A stretch of 64,000 nt of DNA from Anaerolineaceae bacterium. Its GTDB lineage: Bacteria; Chloroflexota; Anaerolineae; Aggregatilineales; Phototrophicaceae. The DNA is taken from NCBI GenBank assembly GCA_020634135.1, contig JACKCG010000001.1:620001-684000 (forward strand). Reading direction: 5' to 3'. The notes under the pieces are model-generated. The model was not told where the DNA came from. It made no database searches and saw only the letters and a program-made list of their open reading frames with translations. The position numbers were made by a program, and so were the translations under genes. Positions 26,719-35,745 of this stretch are shown piece by piece. Numbering within the stretch: the stretch's first letter is position 1; each line of letters opens with the position of its first letter.

Positions 26719-26961
26719 TTAGCTACCCTGCATACGCTCATTGAGATACATAACCGCTTCGCCCACTGTTGTGATTTTCTGAGCATCCTCGTCGGTGATT
26801 TCGCCACCAAACGATTCTTCAAAAGCCATAATCAATTCAACCAGGTCAAGCGAATCGGCTTCCAGGTCTTCGCGAAAGCGCGCAGTTGGCACAACACGAT
26901 CTTCTTCCACGCCCAACAGCTCGACAACGATTTCTTTCACGCGATCTTCAGTTGATGACAT
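26719..26961 (-). CDS. acpP: Acyl carrier protein
   Basis: This is an 80-residue acidic four-helix protein with the phosphopantetheine site DSLDLVEL; the Ser is the attachment point. Its length and the ending EAVMYLNERM match fatty-acid-synthesis ACP. Start ATG 26961 has a strong GGGAGG site, while the frame runs 11 codons further upstream. It is monocistronic, with its own terminator and an upstream extended -10. No other fab genes are in the window. Confidence 0.95.
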   Translation of the reverse strand: MSSTEDRVKEIVVELLGVEEDRVVPTARFREDLEADSLDLVELIMAFEESFGGEITDEDAQKITTVGEAVMYLNERMQGS

Positions 26962-27014
26962 TTGGTTCCTCCCATATTGTGGGGCATTATACATTTCGCT
27001 GCTAACAGAAGCCG

Positions 27015-27023
27015 ATTATAACA
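27015..27023 (-). promoter_or_regulatory. Extended -10 promoter element for acpP
   Basis: Read on the minus strand the sequence is TGTTATAAT, about 55 nt upstream of the acpP ATG. A second TATAAT (26986-26991, minus) lies closer to the gene and is an alternative. Confidence 0.5.
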
Positions 27024-27053
27024 ATAATCATGCACTCTGCCAGTGCTATATCA

Positions 27054-27083
27054 TTGACACGAGTTCAACTCATCGGGTAGGAT
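27054..27083 (+). promoter_or_regulatory. Sigma-70-type promoter for fni
   Basis: TTGACA (27054-27059) and TAGGAT (27078-27083) are separated by 18 nt, with the ATG 30 nt beyond. The -35 is perfect and the -10 matches four of six positions. Confidence 0.5.
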
Positions 27084-27113
27084 TACCCTCACCGAAATAA
27101 GGAACACCATACC

Positions 27114-28151
27114 ATGAGCAAAGTCACGGATGCAACCACCGAAAACCGTAAGGTTGACCATATCCGCATTAATCTGGAAAAAGACGTTCAATTTCCGCGA
27201 TTGACCACCGGTCTGGAAAAGTACCGTTTTATACATCAGGCACTGCCGGAAATCAACCTCAAGGATATAGACACATCTATTACCTTATTTGGCAAACAGC
27301 TCTCCGCGCCAATCCTGATCTCTTCCATGACAGGCGGAACGGACATGGCGTACCGCATTAACCAGCATCTGGCCGAGGCCGCACAGATGAACCAGATCGC
27401 AATGGGATTGGGTTCGCAGCGCGCAGCTATTGAAAATGCCGATCTCGCTCACAGTTACCGGGTGCGTAATGTCGCCCCGGACATTCTTCTATTCGCTAAC
27501 ATCGGGGCTGTCCAACTGAACTACCGCTACGGCGCAGAAGAGTGCCAGCGGGCGGTAGATATGATTGAGGCCGATGCGCTGATTCTCCATTTCAATGTAT
27601 TACAAGAGGCGGTTCAGCCAGAAGGCGATACAGATTTTAGTGGGCTGATAAGTAAGGTTGAGGCTGTATCTAAGGCGCTTTCCGTTCCGGTCATTGCCAA
27701 AGAGGTCGGCTGGGGTTTTTCGGAGCAGAACGCCCGTGACCTGGCAAATGCTGGCGTGGCGGCAATAGACGTAGCTGGAGCCGGTGGCACATCGTGGAGC
27801 GAAGTGGAATACCACCGCGCCCCAACCGAATTCCATGCGCAGATTGCTGCTTGTTTTGCCGACTGGGGCATCCCTACCGCCGAAGCCATCCGATATGCAG
27901 CGCAAGGTGCGCCAAAACTGCCGATTATCGCCAGCGGCGGGCTTCGTAACGGCCTGGATGTTGCGAAATGTATCGCTCTGGGCGCAACGATGGGCGGCTT
28001 GGCCGGGCCATTCCTGAAAGCCGCCGATCAGTCTGTTGAGGCAGCGGATGAACTCGCCCGCCAATTGGTAGCACAGTTACGGATTGCCATGCTGTGTAGT
28101 GGAAATGCCACAATCGCACAACTACAACAAGCCCCGCTGCTGAAAGTGTAG
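27114..28151 (+). CDS. fni: Isopentenyl-diphosphate delta-isomerase, type 2
   Basis: The 345-residue FMN enzyme interconverts isopentenyl and dimethylallyl diphosphate. Motifs include ISSMTGGT, MGLGSQRAAIE, HFNVLQEAVQPEGD, VIAKEVGWG, IDVAGAGGTSW and the FMN phosphate loop ASGGLRNGLDVAK. The family usually has HLN-LQE; here it reads HFN, a mild change. It is followed after 9 nt by a prenyl synthase, so the pair makes and then condenses C5 units for quinones, carotenoids or bactoprenol. Confidence 0.95.
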   Translation: MSKVTDATTENRKVDHIRINLEKDVQFPRLTTGLEKYRFIHQALPEINLKDIDTSITLFGKQLSAPILISSMTGGTDMAYRINQHLAEAAQMNQIAMGLGSQRAAIENADLAHSYRVRNVAPDILLFANIGAVQLNYRYGAEECQRAVDMIEADALILHFNVLQEAVQPEGDTDFSGLISKVEAVSKALSVPVIAKEVGWGFSEQNARDLANAGVAAIDVAGAGGTSWSEVEYHRAPTEFHAQIAACFADWGIPTAEAIRYAAQGAPKLPIIASGGLRNGLDVAKCIALGATMGGLAGPFLKAADQSVEAADELARQLVAQLRIAMLCSGNATIAQLQQAPLLKV

Positions 28152-28160
28152 GTATCTCTA

Positions 28161-29177
28161 TTGTTGCCACAATTAGTCGCACATTATCTACCCGAACTGG
28201 ACGCGACAATGCGCCAGATGATCGATTCCATCCCCAATTTGCCCGCCGATTTCACCCTGATGATGCGCTATGCAATGGGTTGGGTAGATGAGAATGATAA
28301 TCCTTATCAGCAAACTACCGGCAAACGCATTCGCCCGCTGTTACTCCTCTTGTGTGCCGACGCGGCAGGCGGCGATTGGCGCAAGGCACTGCCAGCAGCG
28401 GCTGCTGTAGAGTTTCTACATAATTTTTCTCTGATACATGATGACATTGAAGACAGCAGCCCTACCCGTCACGGGCGGCCTACGGTGTGGAAACTATGGG
28501 GACTGGCTAACGCTATCAACGCTGGAGATGCCCTGTTCACAGTCTCTTTCTATACACTGCACCGCCTGACACAAAGCGGTCTGCCGCTGGATCGCATTCT
28601 GATGATCTGGGATGTCTTTAACCAGACGACTATAGAACTCACTCGTGGTCAGCACCTGGATATGCGTTTTGAACACCAAGCAGAGGTCAGTATTGACGAG
28701 TATCTCTCGATGATAGCAGGGAAATCCGCCGCCCTCGTGGCCGCTTGCGCACGCATCGGTGCATTGATCGCTACCAGTGATCTGTCAACCACTGAGAATT
28801 ATGCGGCATATGGCCTGAATCTGGGCATCGCGTTTCAAATTCGGGATGACATTCTGGGGATCTGGGGGGATCCGGATGTAACCGGGAAATCGGCGGCTAC
28901 CGATATTCTCTCGCGGAAGAAATCACTACCCGTACTTTATGCGCTAGAAAGAAACGATACTCTGGCACAAATCTATGCCAATGACAACCTGACAGATGCT
29001 GATGTGAGCGAGGCATTGGCGGCGTTGGAGCAAGCAGAGGCGCGAACTTACACTGAAATGTATGAACAACGTTATTTTGAACAGGCGTTGTTGGCGATTC
29101 AGCAGGCCAACCCAAAGGGAGAAGCCGCCGAGTGGCTTATGCAATTAACTCGTGCACTGTTCCAGCGTGACCGTTAG
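28161..29177 (+). CDS. Polyprenyl (isoprenoid) diphosphate synthase
   Basis: The 338-residue all-helical trans-prenyltransferase has the first Asp-rich motif IHDDIEDSSPTRHGRPT and the second QIRDDILGIWGD, with GKRIRP-like residues for IPP binding near residue 53. It elongates allylic diphosphates; chain length is set by residues before the first Asp motif (NFSLIHDD), and the bulky Phe four or five residues before it hints at a short product, though this is weak. It starts with TTG at 28161. Its stop overlaps the convergent hemW stop by 4 nt. Confidence 0.92.
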   Translation: MLPQLVAHYLPELDATMRQMIDSIPNLPADFTLMMRYAMGWVDENDNPYQQTTGKRIRPLLLLLCADAAGGDWRKALPAAAAVEFLHNFSLIHDDIEDSSPTRHGRPTVWKLWGLANAINAGDALFTVSFYTLHRLTQSGLPLDRILMIWDVFNQTTIELTRGQHLDMRFEHQAEVSIDEYLSMIAGKSAALVAACARIGALIATSDLSTTENYAAYGLNLGIAFQIRDDILGIWGDPDVTGKSAATDILSRKKSLPVLYALERNDTLAQIYANDNLTDADVSEALAALEQAEARTYTEMYEQRYFEQALLAIQQANPKGEAAEWLMQLTRALFQRDR

Positions 29178-30346
29178 ACAAGTTCGCGGAAAATCATGTT
29201 GCTAAGCAGGCGGCCTTCCGTGGTAAGACGCACTGTGTCGGCGTCAATCCTCAACAAGCCTTGTGCGCTAAAACGGTTCATCAGTGCGGGATAGAGGGTG
29301 ACAACGTCTTCGCCGAAGCGCTCCCGGAACGCCGCCCGCTGAATGCCCTCCCGTGTCAGGCGCAATCCCATCAAGAGTGTATCCACAATTTCGCCGGGTC
29401 GGTCTACTTCCAGGGCTTCAACTGTGGCAGGGGTGCGGGGGTAGACATAATCACCTACCGAGCTTTTCAAGGCCTGAATGTATTTTTGTGGAGCGAGGAT
29501 GGTTGAATAACGCACCCCACCAGCCCATCCATGAGCACCCGGCCCTACACCTGGATAGGGCAGATTGCGCCAGTATTGCAGGTTATGACGACACTCATAG
29601 CCCGGTTTTGCCCAGTTGCTGATTTCATATTGCTCGAAACCGCCCTGCCCCAATATATCAGTCGCCAGGTCGTACATATCAGCAGCCAGATCATCATCTG
29701 GTTCCGGTAATTCGCCGCGCGCAATCCAACGTTCCAGTGGCGTACCCTCTTCAACACCCAGTGCATACAATGACACATGGTCTGGCTGCAATGCCATCAT
29801 CTGCACGAGGCTGGCTTTCCACGTGGTCATGGTCTGATGCGGGAACCCATAAATAAGATCGAGGTTGAGATTCGCAAAACCTGCCCGGCGAGCAGCGGAA
29901 ACCGCTCTCGCTACAGCGTCATTATCATGGCGGCGGGCGAATAATCGGAGTTCGTTTTGGTGGGCGGATTGCATCCCAATACTCAACCGGTTGAATCCGA
30001 GCTGGCGCAAAGCTGTGAGATATGGAGCATCAAGATCATTCGGATTGGCTTCCAATGAAATCTCTGAACCGGATTTGACATTGAACAGCGCATGAATGGT
30101 ACTCAATAATCGTTCAAATTGGCCCGGTGAGAGCAGACTGGGCGTGCCACCTCCAAAGTAGATGGTATGTAACTGCTGGCCGGGGCGGGAGCGCCCGACG
30201 ATTTCGACCTCGCGAACCAACGCATCTACAAAATCGTTTACGAGTGTATCCATATTGGCGTAGGCATTAAAAGCGCAATAGGTACACTTCGTCTTGCAAA
30301 ATGGGATATGAAGGTATAAAGATTGAAACCCTTGTATAAAAGTCAT
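29174..30346 (-). CDS. hemW: HemW-like radical SAM protein
   Basis: The roughly 390-residue protein has the radical SAM cluster CKTKCTYCAF near residue 17, YFGGGTPSLL, the strand EISLEANPND and a C-terminal HemW domain with HNLQYWRNLPYPGVGPGAH-like sequence. The members lacking extra N-terminal cysteines are now seen as heme chaperones rather than coproporphyrinogen oxidases. I chose ATG 30346, which gives the normal family start just before the cluster; the frame continues 23 codons upstream. It is convergent with the prenyl synthase and divergent from the kinase operon. Confidence 0.9.
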   Translation of the reverse strand: MTFIQGFQSLYLHIPFCKTKCTYCAFNAYANMDTLVNDFVDALVREVEIVGRSRPGQQLHTIYFGGGTPSLLSPGQFERLLSTIHALFNVKSGSEISLEANPNDLDAPYLTALRQLGFNRLSIGMQSAHQNELRLFARRHDNDAVARAVSAARRAGFANLNLDLIYGFPHQTMTTWKASLVQMMALQPDHVSLYALGVEEGTPLERWIARGELPEPDDDLAADMYDLATDILGQGGFEQYEISNWAKPGYECRHNLQYWRNLPYPGVGPGAHGWAGGVRYSTILAPQKYIQALKSSVGDYVYPRTPATVEALEVDRPGEIVDTLLMGLRLTREGIQRAAFRERFGEDVVTLYPALMNRFSAQGLLRIDADTVRLTTEGRLLSNMIFRELV

Positions 30347-30379
30347 GATAAAATCAACGTAAATCCACGTATGATAGAA

Positions 30380-30408
30380 TTGCGGTATTGTTACAGGTTC
30401 AATATAAT
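30380..30408 (+). promoter_or_regulatory. Sigma-70-type promoter of kinase-phosphatase operon
   Basis: TTGCGG (30380-30385) and a perfect TATAAT (30403-30408) have 17-nt spacing, 71 nt upstream of the kinase ATG. It is the only good promoter seen before the seven-gene run, supporting a long operon. Confidence 0.6.
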
Positions 30409-30479
30409 AATGCAAGAATCCTTATCATCATTTATTTCAAACGTATCGCGATATTTCCTAAGTTGAGCAAGGGACTATT

Positions 30480-32405
30480 ATGCCTGAGACACAAAAATTT
30501 GCCGGCGGTAGTGGCGACAGCTCTAGCGACAATTCGCTACAAGCCAATTCGGTTGTACACCGGCGCTATAAGATATTAGGCATACTCGGCCAGGGAGGTA
30601 TGGGCGCGGTCTACCAGGCACGTGACCTGAACTTTCCCGATGTACACAAACTGGTCGCCATCAAGGAAATGCTCAACCCGGCCACCGATCCAGCTATCCA
30701 CAATTCAACGCTGAAGTTGTTTCAGCGCGAGGCCAATATTCTTGCGACACTCAACCATCCAGCAATCCCAAAAATCTTCGATTTCTTTGATCAGAATGAG
30801 CGTTTCTACCTGGTTATGGAATTGATTGTCGGTTCAGACCTGGAAGAACTCATCAACAAAACCAAGGAGCTACCAGTAGACAAGGTCATTGACTGGGCAA
30901 TCGAACTGTGTGATGTGCTTGAATATCTCCACACATCCCAGTCGAAACCGATCATCTTCCGCGACCTGAAGCCATCGAATATCATGATTGACAATTTTGG
31001 CAAGGTTCGGTTGATTGACTTCGGTATCGCCAAGATTTTTGACAGCGATGTGCGCCGCCACACAATGATTGGCACGGAAGGATACTGCGCTCCTGAGCAG
31101 TACAAAGGCAACGTGACCACCTTGAGCGACATTTATGGGCTTGGCGCTACTCTACATCATGTACTGACGCGCAAAGACCCGCGTCTGGAGCCACCGTTCA
31201 GCTTCGGTGAGCGGCCCATACGCGAATTTAATACCAACGTGCCGGAGCGCTTTGTCGAAGCCATTGAACGTGCTCTTTCTCTGGAACCGGATAAGCGCTT
31301 TAACAGTGCCAGCGAGATGAAAGCGGATCTCGAGAGATTGCGCTATCAGCCGCAGGTGGCTTTTGGGGCGGTTGCTGAGGTAAACGACGGTACTAATTTC
31401 TTTGATGGTCTTGATGCAGACGGCGCAATCCAGCCCAAGTGGAAATACCCAACCGAAGATGAGATACGGGCGAGTGCCAGCATCTATAAGGAGATGGTGT
31501 TTGTAGCTTCATATGACACCAATGTTTATGGTGTCAATCTCGCGGATGGGGAATTTGCCTGGAAGTACGCCACGCACGGGGGGATCGCCGCATCACCCAT
31601 TGTAGACGAATCCAACCGACTTGTCCTGTTTGGCTCGGAAGATAAGACTTTTTATGCCCTGGATTGTCGTAACGGGCGTATCAGTTGGTCATATACTACT
31701 CAGGACAAAATTCGAAGCACCGCTCGCATCGCACCGGACGTTGATGCAGTGTTCTTTGGAAGTGATGATGGACATCTGCACGCGCTAAATGTGCTGAATG
31801 GCCGTTTTCTATGGAAGCATGACATGGGCGATCCGATTCGCAGCCGCCCGTTCATATTCAACGATCTGGTGATCGTCGGGGCAGAATCCGGGGAGATGGT
31901 AGCACTCGAATTATCCGGCAACCGGAAGTGGGGTTTCCGCGCCCGCCGCAGCCTGACATCATCCCCGTATGTAGATACAATAGAAGGTATCTGCTACGTC
32001 GGCTCAACGGATGGCTATATGTATGCATTGGATGCGAGTAGCGGCTACAGTTCATGGCGCTTCCGCACCAATGGACCAATCATATCGTCGCCAGTGGTCC
32101 ATGAAGGCCTGCTGTATTTCGGGTCTGCAGATGGTTATCTTTATGCCATAAATGCCCAAACATCAAGGGAAAAGTGGAAGTTTCAAACCGAGAAAGCGAT
32201 TCTCTCCTCTCCTGTCGTTCACAATGGCGCCGTTTACTTTGGCGGAATTGATGAGTATTTCTACTGTGTAGATATCCAGACCGGCAAAGAGCGATGGAAA
32301 TTTAAGACAAACGGGGCAATTACATCTACTGCCTGTATCGCCAATGATGTAATTTTGATCGGTTCTCTCGACAAAACCCTATATGCCCTACCCTTAGTCG
32401 GTTAA
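30480..32405 (+). CDS. Ser/Thr protein kinase with PQQ beta-propeller
   Basis: In this 641-residue protein, the kinase domain (about 30-285) has a Gly loop LGQGGMGAVY (36-45), Lys62 in VAIKE, catalytic loop IIFRDLKPSN and DFG at 180-182 in LIDFGIAK, then GTEGYCAPEQ. The catalytic-loop His of HRD is Phe160, but Asp162 and Lys are kept, so activity is expected. Residues about 315-641 form a PQQ-type propeller with repeated YALDA and FGSADGYLY blades. No membrane segment is visible, so kinase and propeller both appear cytoplasmic, which is unusual for a sensor propeller. It heads the operon with PP2C, DnaJ-VWA and FHA genes. Confidence 0.93.
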   Translation: MPETQKFAGGSGDSSSDNSLQANSVVHRRYKILGILGQGGMGAVYQARDLNFPDVHKLVAIKEMLNPATDPAIHNSTLKLFQREANILATLNHPAIPKIFDFFDQNERFYLVMELIVGSDLEELINKTKELPVDKVIDWAIELCDVLEYLHTSQSKPIIFRDLKPSNIMIDNFGKVRLIDFGIAKIFDSDVRRHTMIGTEGYCAPEQYKGNVTTLSDIYGLGATLHHVLTRKDPRLEPPFSFGERPIREFNTNVPERFVEAIERALSLEPDKRFNSASEMKADLERLRYQPQVAFGAVAEVNDGTNFFDGLDADGAIQPKWKYPTEDEIRASASIYKEMVFVASYDTNVYGVNLADGEFAWKYATHGGIAASPIVDESNRLVLFGSEDKTFYALDCRNGRISWSYTTQDKIRSTARIAPDVDAVFFGSDDGHLHALNVLNGRFLWKHDMGDPIRSRPFIFNDLVIVGAESGEMVALELSGNRKWGFRARRSLTSSPYVDTIEGICYVGSTDGYMYALDASSGYSSWRFRTNGPIISSPVVHEGLLYFGSADGYLYAINAQTSREKWKFQTEKAILSSPVVHNGAVYFGGIDEYFYCVDIQTGKERWKFKTNGAITSTACIANDVILIGSLDKTLYALPLVG

Positions 32406-32450
32406 GTAGCGTTTATTTGCCTGCACAAGTCGGTATTGGAGCTACAAAGT

Positions 32451-33446
32451 ATGGATTTATTTCGCCGTTTATTTACTCAATCTCAAGCAAAGCCTGATGA
32501 ACTGATCTCGAAGACCATCGAACCCGAACCATTTGAAGAGCAGAAGGCGACAGAAGCAACGACTGTTCCTATACCGGCGGTGAATGCTGTCGAAGAAAAG
32601 GATGAGTCAGAAATTGCGTATGCGGATGGTGCTACCCGACCTCTGCCACCGGAGACGGTGATCACGACAAGCAACATGCACCTCACTTTTGGACAGTCTA
32701 CCGATGTCGGTATGGTCCGCAGCAACAACCAGGATGCAGCTTTTTCCTTTTTTTCTACAAGCCGCAATGCCGATCAACGGCCTGACTTCGGCTTATTTAT
32801 TGTAGCTGACGGTATGGGTGGACATCATGATGGTGAAAAAGCCTCTGCCGCCACCGCGCACATCGTCGCAGCACAGGTTACGAGCAGTGTCTATTTGCCA
32901 ATGCTGACAGGAGAAAATGATGCTGACCGTATTCCTATCACCGAAGCCCTGGTAAGCGCAGTACAAAAAGCCAATGCCGATATTATCGCGCGTATACCAG
33001 ATGGTGGCACAACCCTGACAGCCACCGCGATTATTGGTGACCTGGCTTATGTTGTCCACGTAGGAGACAGTCGGATTTACCTCATTACAAAGGATGGGAT
33101 TGAGCAGATCACTCGTGACCATTCACTGGTTCAGCGGCTGATCGAACTTGACCAGCTCAAACCAGAAGAAGCGGCGCACCACCCGCAGCGCAACGTCTTA
33201 TATCGGGCGCTTGGGCAGAGTGAATCACTGGAGATTGACGCCCTCACCCGCCGTCTCCCGCCGAATTCACGTTTGCTGCTGTGTAGTGATGGATTGTGGA
33301 ATGTGGTTGAGGAAAAAGATATGTTGGGAATCGTCATAGCACACGATGACCCACAAGAAGCGTGTGACAAATTGGTCGCCCTGGCAAACACAAACGGCGG
33401 CACCGACAATATTACTGCCATCCTTCTGTATATACCGAGTAGTTGA
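32451..33446 (+). CDS. PP2C-family protein phosphatase
   Basis: This is a 331-residue protein with a variable acidic N-terminal arm (about 1-75) and a PPM/PP2C domain with STDVGMVRSNNQDA, the metal site VADGMGGHHDGE, GTTLTATAII, HVGDSRIYL, LLCSDGLWN and TDNITAILL. It should dephosphorylate Ser/Thr residues phosphorylated by the kinase upstream. ATG 32451 follows GGAG by 9 nt and is preferred to TTG 32436. The arm may recruit it to partners. The next gene overlaps or abuts it within 12 nt. Confidence 0.93.
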   Translation: MDLFRRLFTQSQAKPDELISKTIEPEPFEEQKATEATTVPIPAVNAVEEKDESEIAYADGATRPLPPETVITTSNMHLTFGQSTDVGMVRSNNQDAAFSFFSTSRNADQRPDFGLFIVADGMGGHHDGEKASAATAHIVAAQVTSSVYLPMLTGENDADRIPITEALVSAVQKANADIIARIPDGGTTLTATAIIGDLAYVVHVGDSRIYLITKDGIEQITRDHSLVQRLIELDQLKPEEAAHHPQRNVLYRALGQSESLEIDALTRRLPPNSRLLLCSDGLWNVVEEKDMLGIVIAHDDPQEACDKLVALANTNGGTDNITAILLYIPSS

Positions 33447-33457
33447 TTGATAGTCGT

Positions 33458-34951
33458 ATGACGACACGAAACAATCCATACAGTCTGCTGAGCGTCGCAC
33501 CCGATGCCTCCGTTGAGGAGATTAAGACCGCCTACCGGCGTATTGCCCGGAGATTGCATCCAGATGCCAACCAGGGCAACCCTGGCGCTGCGGTGCAGTT
33601 TCAGGATATTACGACGGCATACGAGCTTCTGCTGGACCCCGAAAAGCGGCGGAAACTCGACCTTGAACTTTCCAAGAATAAAGCTGGCAATGACTTTATC
33701 TTCACATTGCGGGTGACACCGAGCAAGCGGGCAATCACGCCGCTGCCAGAAGTCCAGGTGATGTACCTACTGGCAGAAATACTGCCCGATCCCCGTGCCA
33801 AAGAAGCGGAACAGACCCGCGAATCGCGGCTGAACCTGACGCTGGTTCTTGATCGCAGCAACTCAATGAACGGCACCCGGCTAGATAAGGTTAAGGTTGC
33901 GGCTCACCAGATTATTGACCAACTCAACGCAAAGGATATTCTTTCGGTCATTATTTTCAATGACCGGGCTGAAATCCTCATTCCGGCAACTCCAGTTGAG
34001 AATAAGACCGCCCTTAAAGCGAAAATCAGCATGATGAATGCTTCGGGCGGTACTGAGATTTTCAAAGGACTGTCAGCTGGCGTAGACCAGAACAAGCGCT
34101 ACCTGGCACCAAAACTCGTCAACCATGTTGTGCTGCTGACCGATGGTAATACCTACGGAGACCAGGAGCAGTGCATCACACTTGCACGGTCAGCATCGGA
34201 ACAGGGCATCTCGATCAGCGCGATGGGGCTAGGCCAGGAATGGAATGATGAATTCCTGGATGAACTGGCATCCATCACTGGCGGCACATCGTCTTATATT
34301 AATAGTGCCAGTGCAGTCGTACGCTTCCTTAACGACCATGTTCGCAATCTGTCAAATGCCTTTGCGGAGCGTACTCGCCTCTCGGTAGCATCTGACCCGG
34401 ATGTACGTCTGGAATCGGCGTTTAAGCTGTCTCCGCATCCGCAGCCGCTCAGTGTTGGGGATGATTATATCCAATTGGGCAGCTTACAGGCTAATCGCCA
34501 TATATCTGTGTTACTCCAGTTTCAAATGCCCGCCAACATGAGTCTCGGCTTCCGGTCAGTCGCTCGCCTGGTAGCCGAAGCAGACATTCTGGCAAACCAC
34601 CAGCAGCAATTTCAAGGCGTCAGCGATCTTTCATTGGAAATTGCAGAAAACCCTCCTCCTGAAGACCCGCCGATTGCGATCCTGGATGCACTCGGAAAAC
34701 TGACACTGTATCGAATGCAGGAGCGTGCGCAGGAGGCATTAGAAAGCGGCGATGTTCGGGAAGCAACTCGCCGTCTGGAAAATCTTGCCACCCGATTACT
34801 GGCGATGGGAGAGGAAGACCTCGCGCACCAGGCTATGTCAGAAGCGCGGCGTGTGGCCTATACTAGCAATCTTTCCGACCAGGGTCGAAAGACGTTAAAG
34901 TATCAGACGCGCTTCCTTTTATTAGAGGCTTCAAGTGAGGAATCAACGTAA
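33458..34951 (+). CDS. DnaJ-VWA fusion protein
   Basis: In this 497-residue protein, residues 5-68 are a J domain with the HPD motif at 34-36 in RRLHPDANQ. A linker is followed by a von Willebrand A domain (about 125-300) whose MIDAS reads LDRSNSMNG (Asp132, Ser134, Ser136), with the later Thr and Asp in ASGGTEIFKG and LLTDGNTYGD. The C-terminus (about 330-497) is a beta domain then helices, perhaps TPR-like. J domains activate Hsp70 ATPase, while MIDAS VWA domains bind partners via a metal. The start may be TTG 33443, overlapping the PP2C stop, but ATG 33458 gives a compact J domain. Confidence 0.88.
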   Translation: MTTRNNPYSLLSVAPDASVEEIKTAYRRIARRLHPDANQGNPGAAVQFQDITTAYELLLDPEKRRKLDLELSKNKAGNDFIFTLRVTPSKRAITPLPEVQVMYLLAEILPDPRAKEAEQTRESRLNLTLVLDRSNSMNGTRLDKVKVAAHQIIDQLNAKDILSVIIFNDRAEILIPATPVENKTALKAKISMMNASGGTEIFKGLSAGVDQNKRYLAPKLVNHVVLLTDGNTYGDQEQCITLARSASEQGISISAMGLGQEWNDEFLDELASITGGTSSYINSASAVVRFLNDHVRNLSNAFAERTRLSVASDPDVRLESAFKLSPHPQPLSVGDDYIQLGSLQANRHISVLLQFQMPANMSLGFRSVARLVAEADILANHQQQFQGVSDLSLEIAENPPPEDPPIAILDALGKLTLYRMQERAQEALESGDVREATRRLENLATRLLAMGEEDLAHQAMSEARRVAYTSNLSDQGRKTLKYQTRFLLLEASSEEST

Positions 34952-35448
34952 TGAAGGCCTGCCCTTACTGCGGAACTTCAAACCGTGAAGGCATGATGTT
35001 TTGCGAAGAATGTGGACAGAGTTTAACAGGTTCGGACGCCGTCCTGCCTACACGACAGCTGGATCAAGGGGCAAATGAGTTAGCTGCCAAAGCGACTTGG
35101 GGCACTGCGCGATTTGGAAGAGATGCGTTTATTATTTTACATATCCGTGACGCCGATGAACCCCTGACAATTCAACCGATGAAACGTACTGTATTGGGCC
35201 GGGCAGACGATAACAGCCCGCAAAAACCTGATATGGATTTAACAGCCTTTGGCGCATTAGAAAAAGGTGTATCCAGAATTCATGCTGCGATTCATCGCAG
35301 CGAAGACACCCTGACACTGGTAGACCTGGGCAGCGCCAATGGCACGCATCTGAACGGCCAGAGACTGGTGCCAGAACAGCCACGTGTTCTGCGGGACGGT
35401 GACGAGATTCGCCTGGGTAAACTTGTCGCCCATATCTACTTCAAATAG
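34951..35448 (+). CDS. Zinc-ribbon FHA domain protein
   Basis: The 165-residue protein has an N-terminal zinc ribbon with cysteines at 4, 7, 18 and 21 (CPYC, CEECG) and an FHA domain (about 60-160) with LGRADDN, GVSRIHAAIH, DLGSANGTHLNG and DGDEIRLG. FHA domains bind phosphothreonine, so this is the likely reader of phosphorylation by the kinase at 30480. The insert in the GR-to-SR loop (about 80-100) is somewhat long. The ATG shares its first base with the preceding stop (TAATG), showing translational coupling to the DnaJ-VWA gene. Confidence 0.92.
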   Translation: MKACPYCGTSNREGMMFCEECGQSLTGSDAVLPTRQLDQGANELAAKATWGTARFGRDAFIILHIRDADEPLTIQPMKRTVLGRADDNSPQKPDMDLTAFGALEKGVSRIHAAIHRSEDTLTLVDLGSANGTHLNGQRLVPEQPRVLRDGDEIRLGKLVAHIYFK

Positions 35449-35476
35449 GCATACTATCCATACAAGTGGAGCGTTT

Positions 35477-35722
35477 ATGATTACCTTACTCATTCATATT
35501 GCCAATTCGGAACCGATCAAGTTAGACGTAGAGGAACTGCCCCAACCCGGCGATGTGATGATCGTTGGCAGAAATCCGCGCGACCGTAAGGATCGCGAAG
35601 CAGAATGGCTGGACGAAGGGGTCACGACTGTGATGTTTCCCTGGTCACGCATCAACTTGATTCAAGTTCTGCCAGACCCGGATGAACAACAAGAATTCCC
35701 GCAGCTCTGGCGTACAGATTAG
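35477..35722 (+). CDS. Small hypothetical protein in kinase operon
   Basis: This is an 81-residue soluble acidic protein. It starts at ATG 35477 behind GTGGAG; the upstream extension of the frame overlaps the FHA gene and is not needed. The beta-rich pattern ITLLIHIAN-VDVEELPQPGD-MIVGRNPRD and a WSRINLIQVLP strand suggest a small beta barrel or ubiquitin-like fold. I recognise no family. Its position between FHA and regulator genes, with 28 and 23 nt gaps, implies membership of the signalling module. Confidence 0.7.
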   Translation: MITLLIHIANSEPIKLDVEELPQPGDVMIVGRNPRDRKDREAEWLDEGVTTVMFPWSRINLIQVLPDPDEQQEFPQLWRTD

Positions 35723-35745
35723 GGTAGTACCCGGACGTAAGCACC

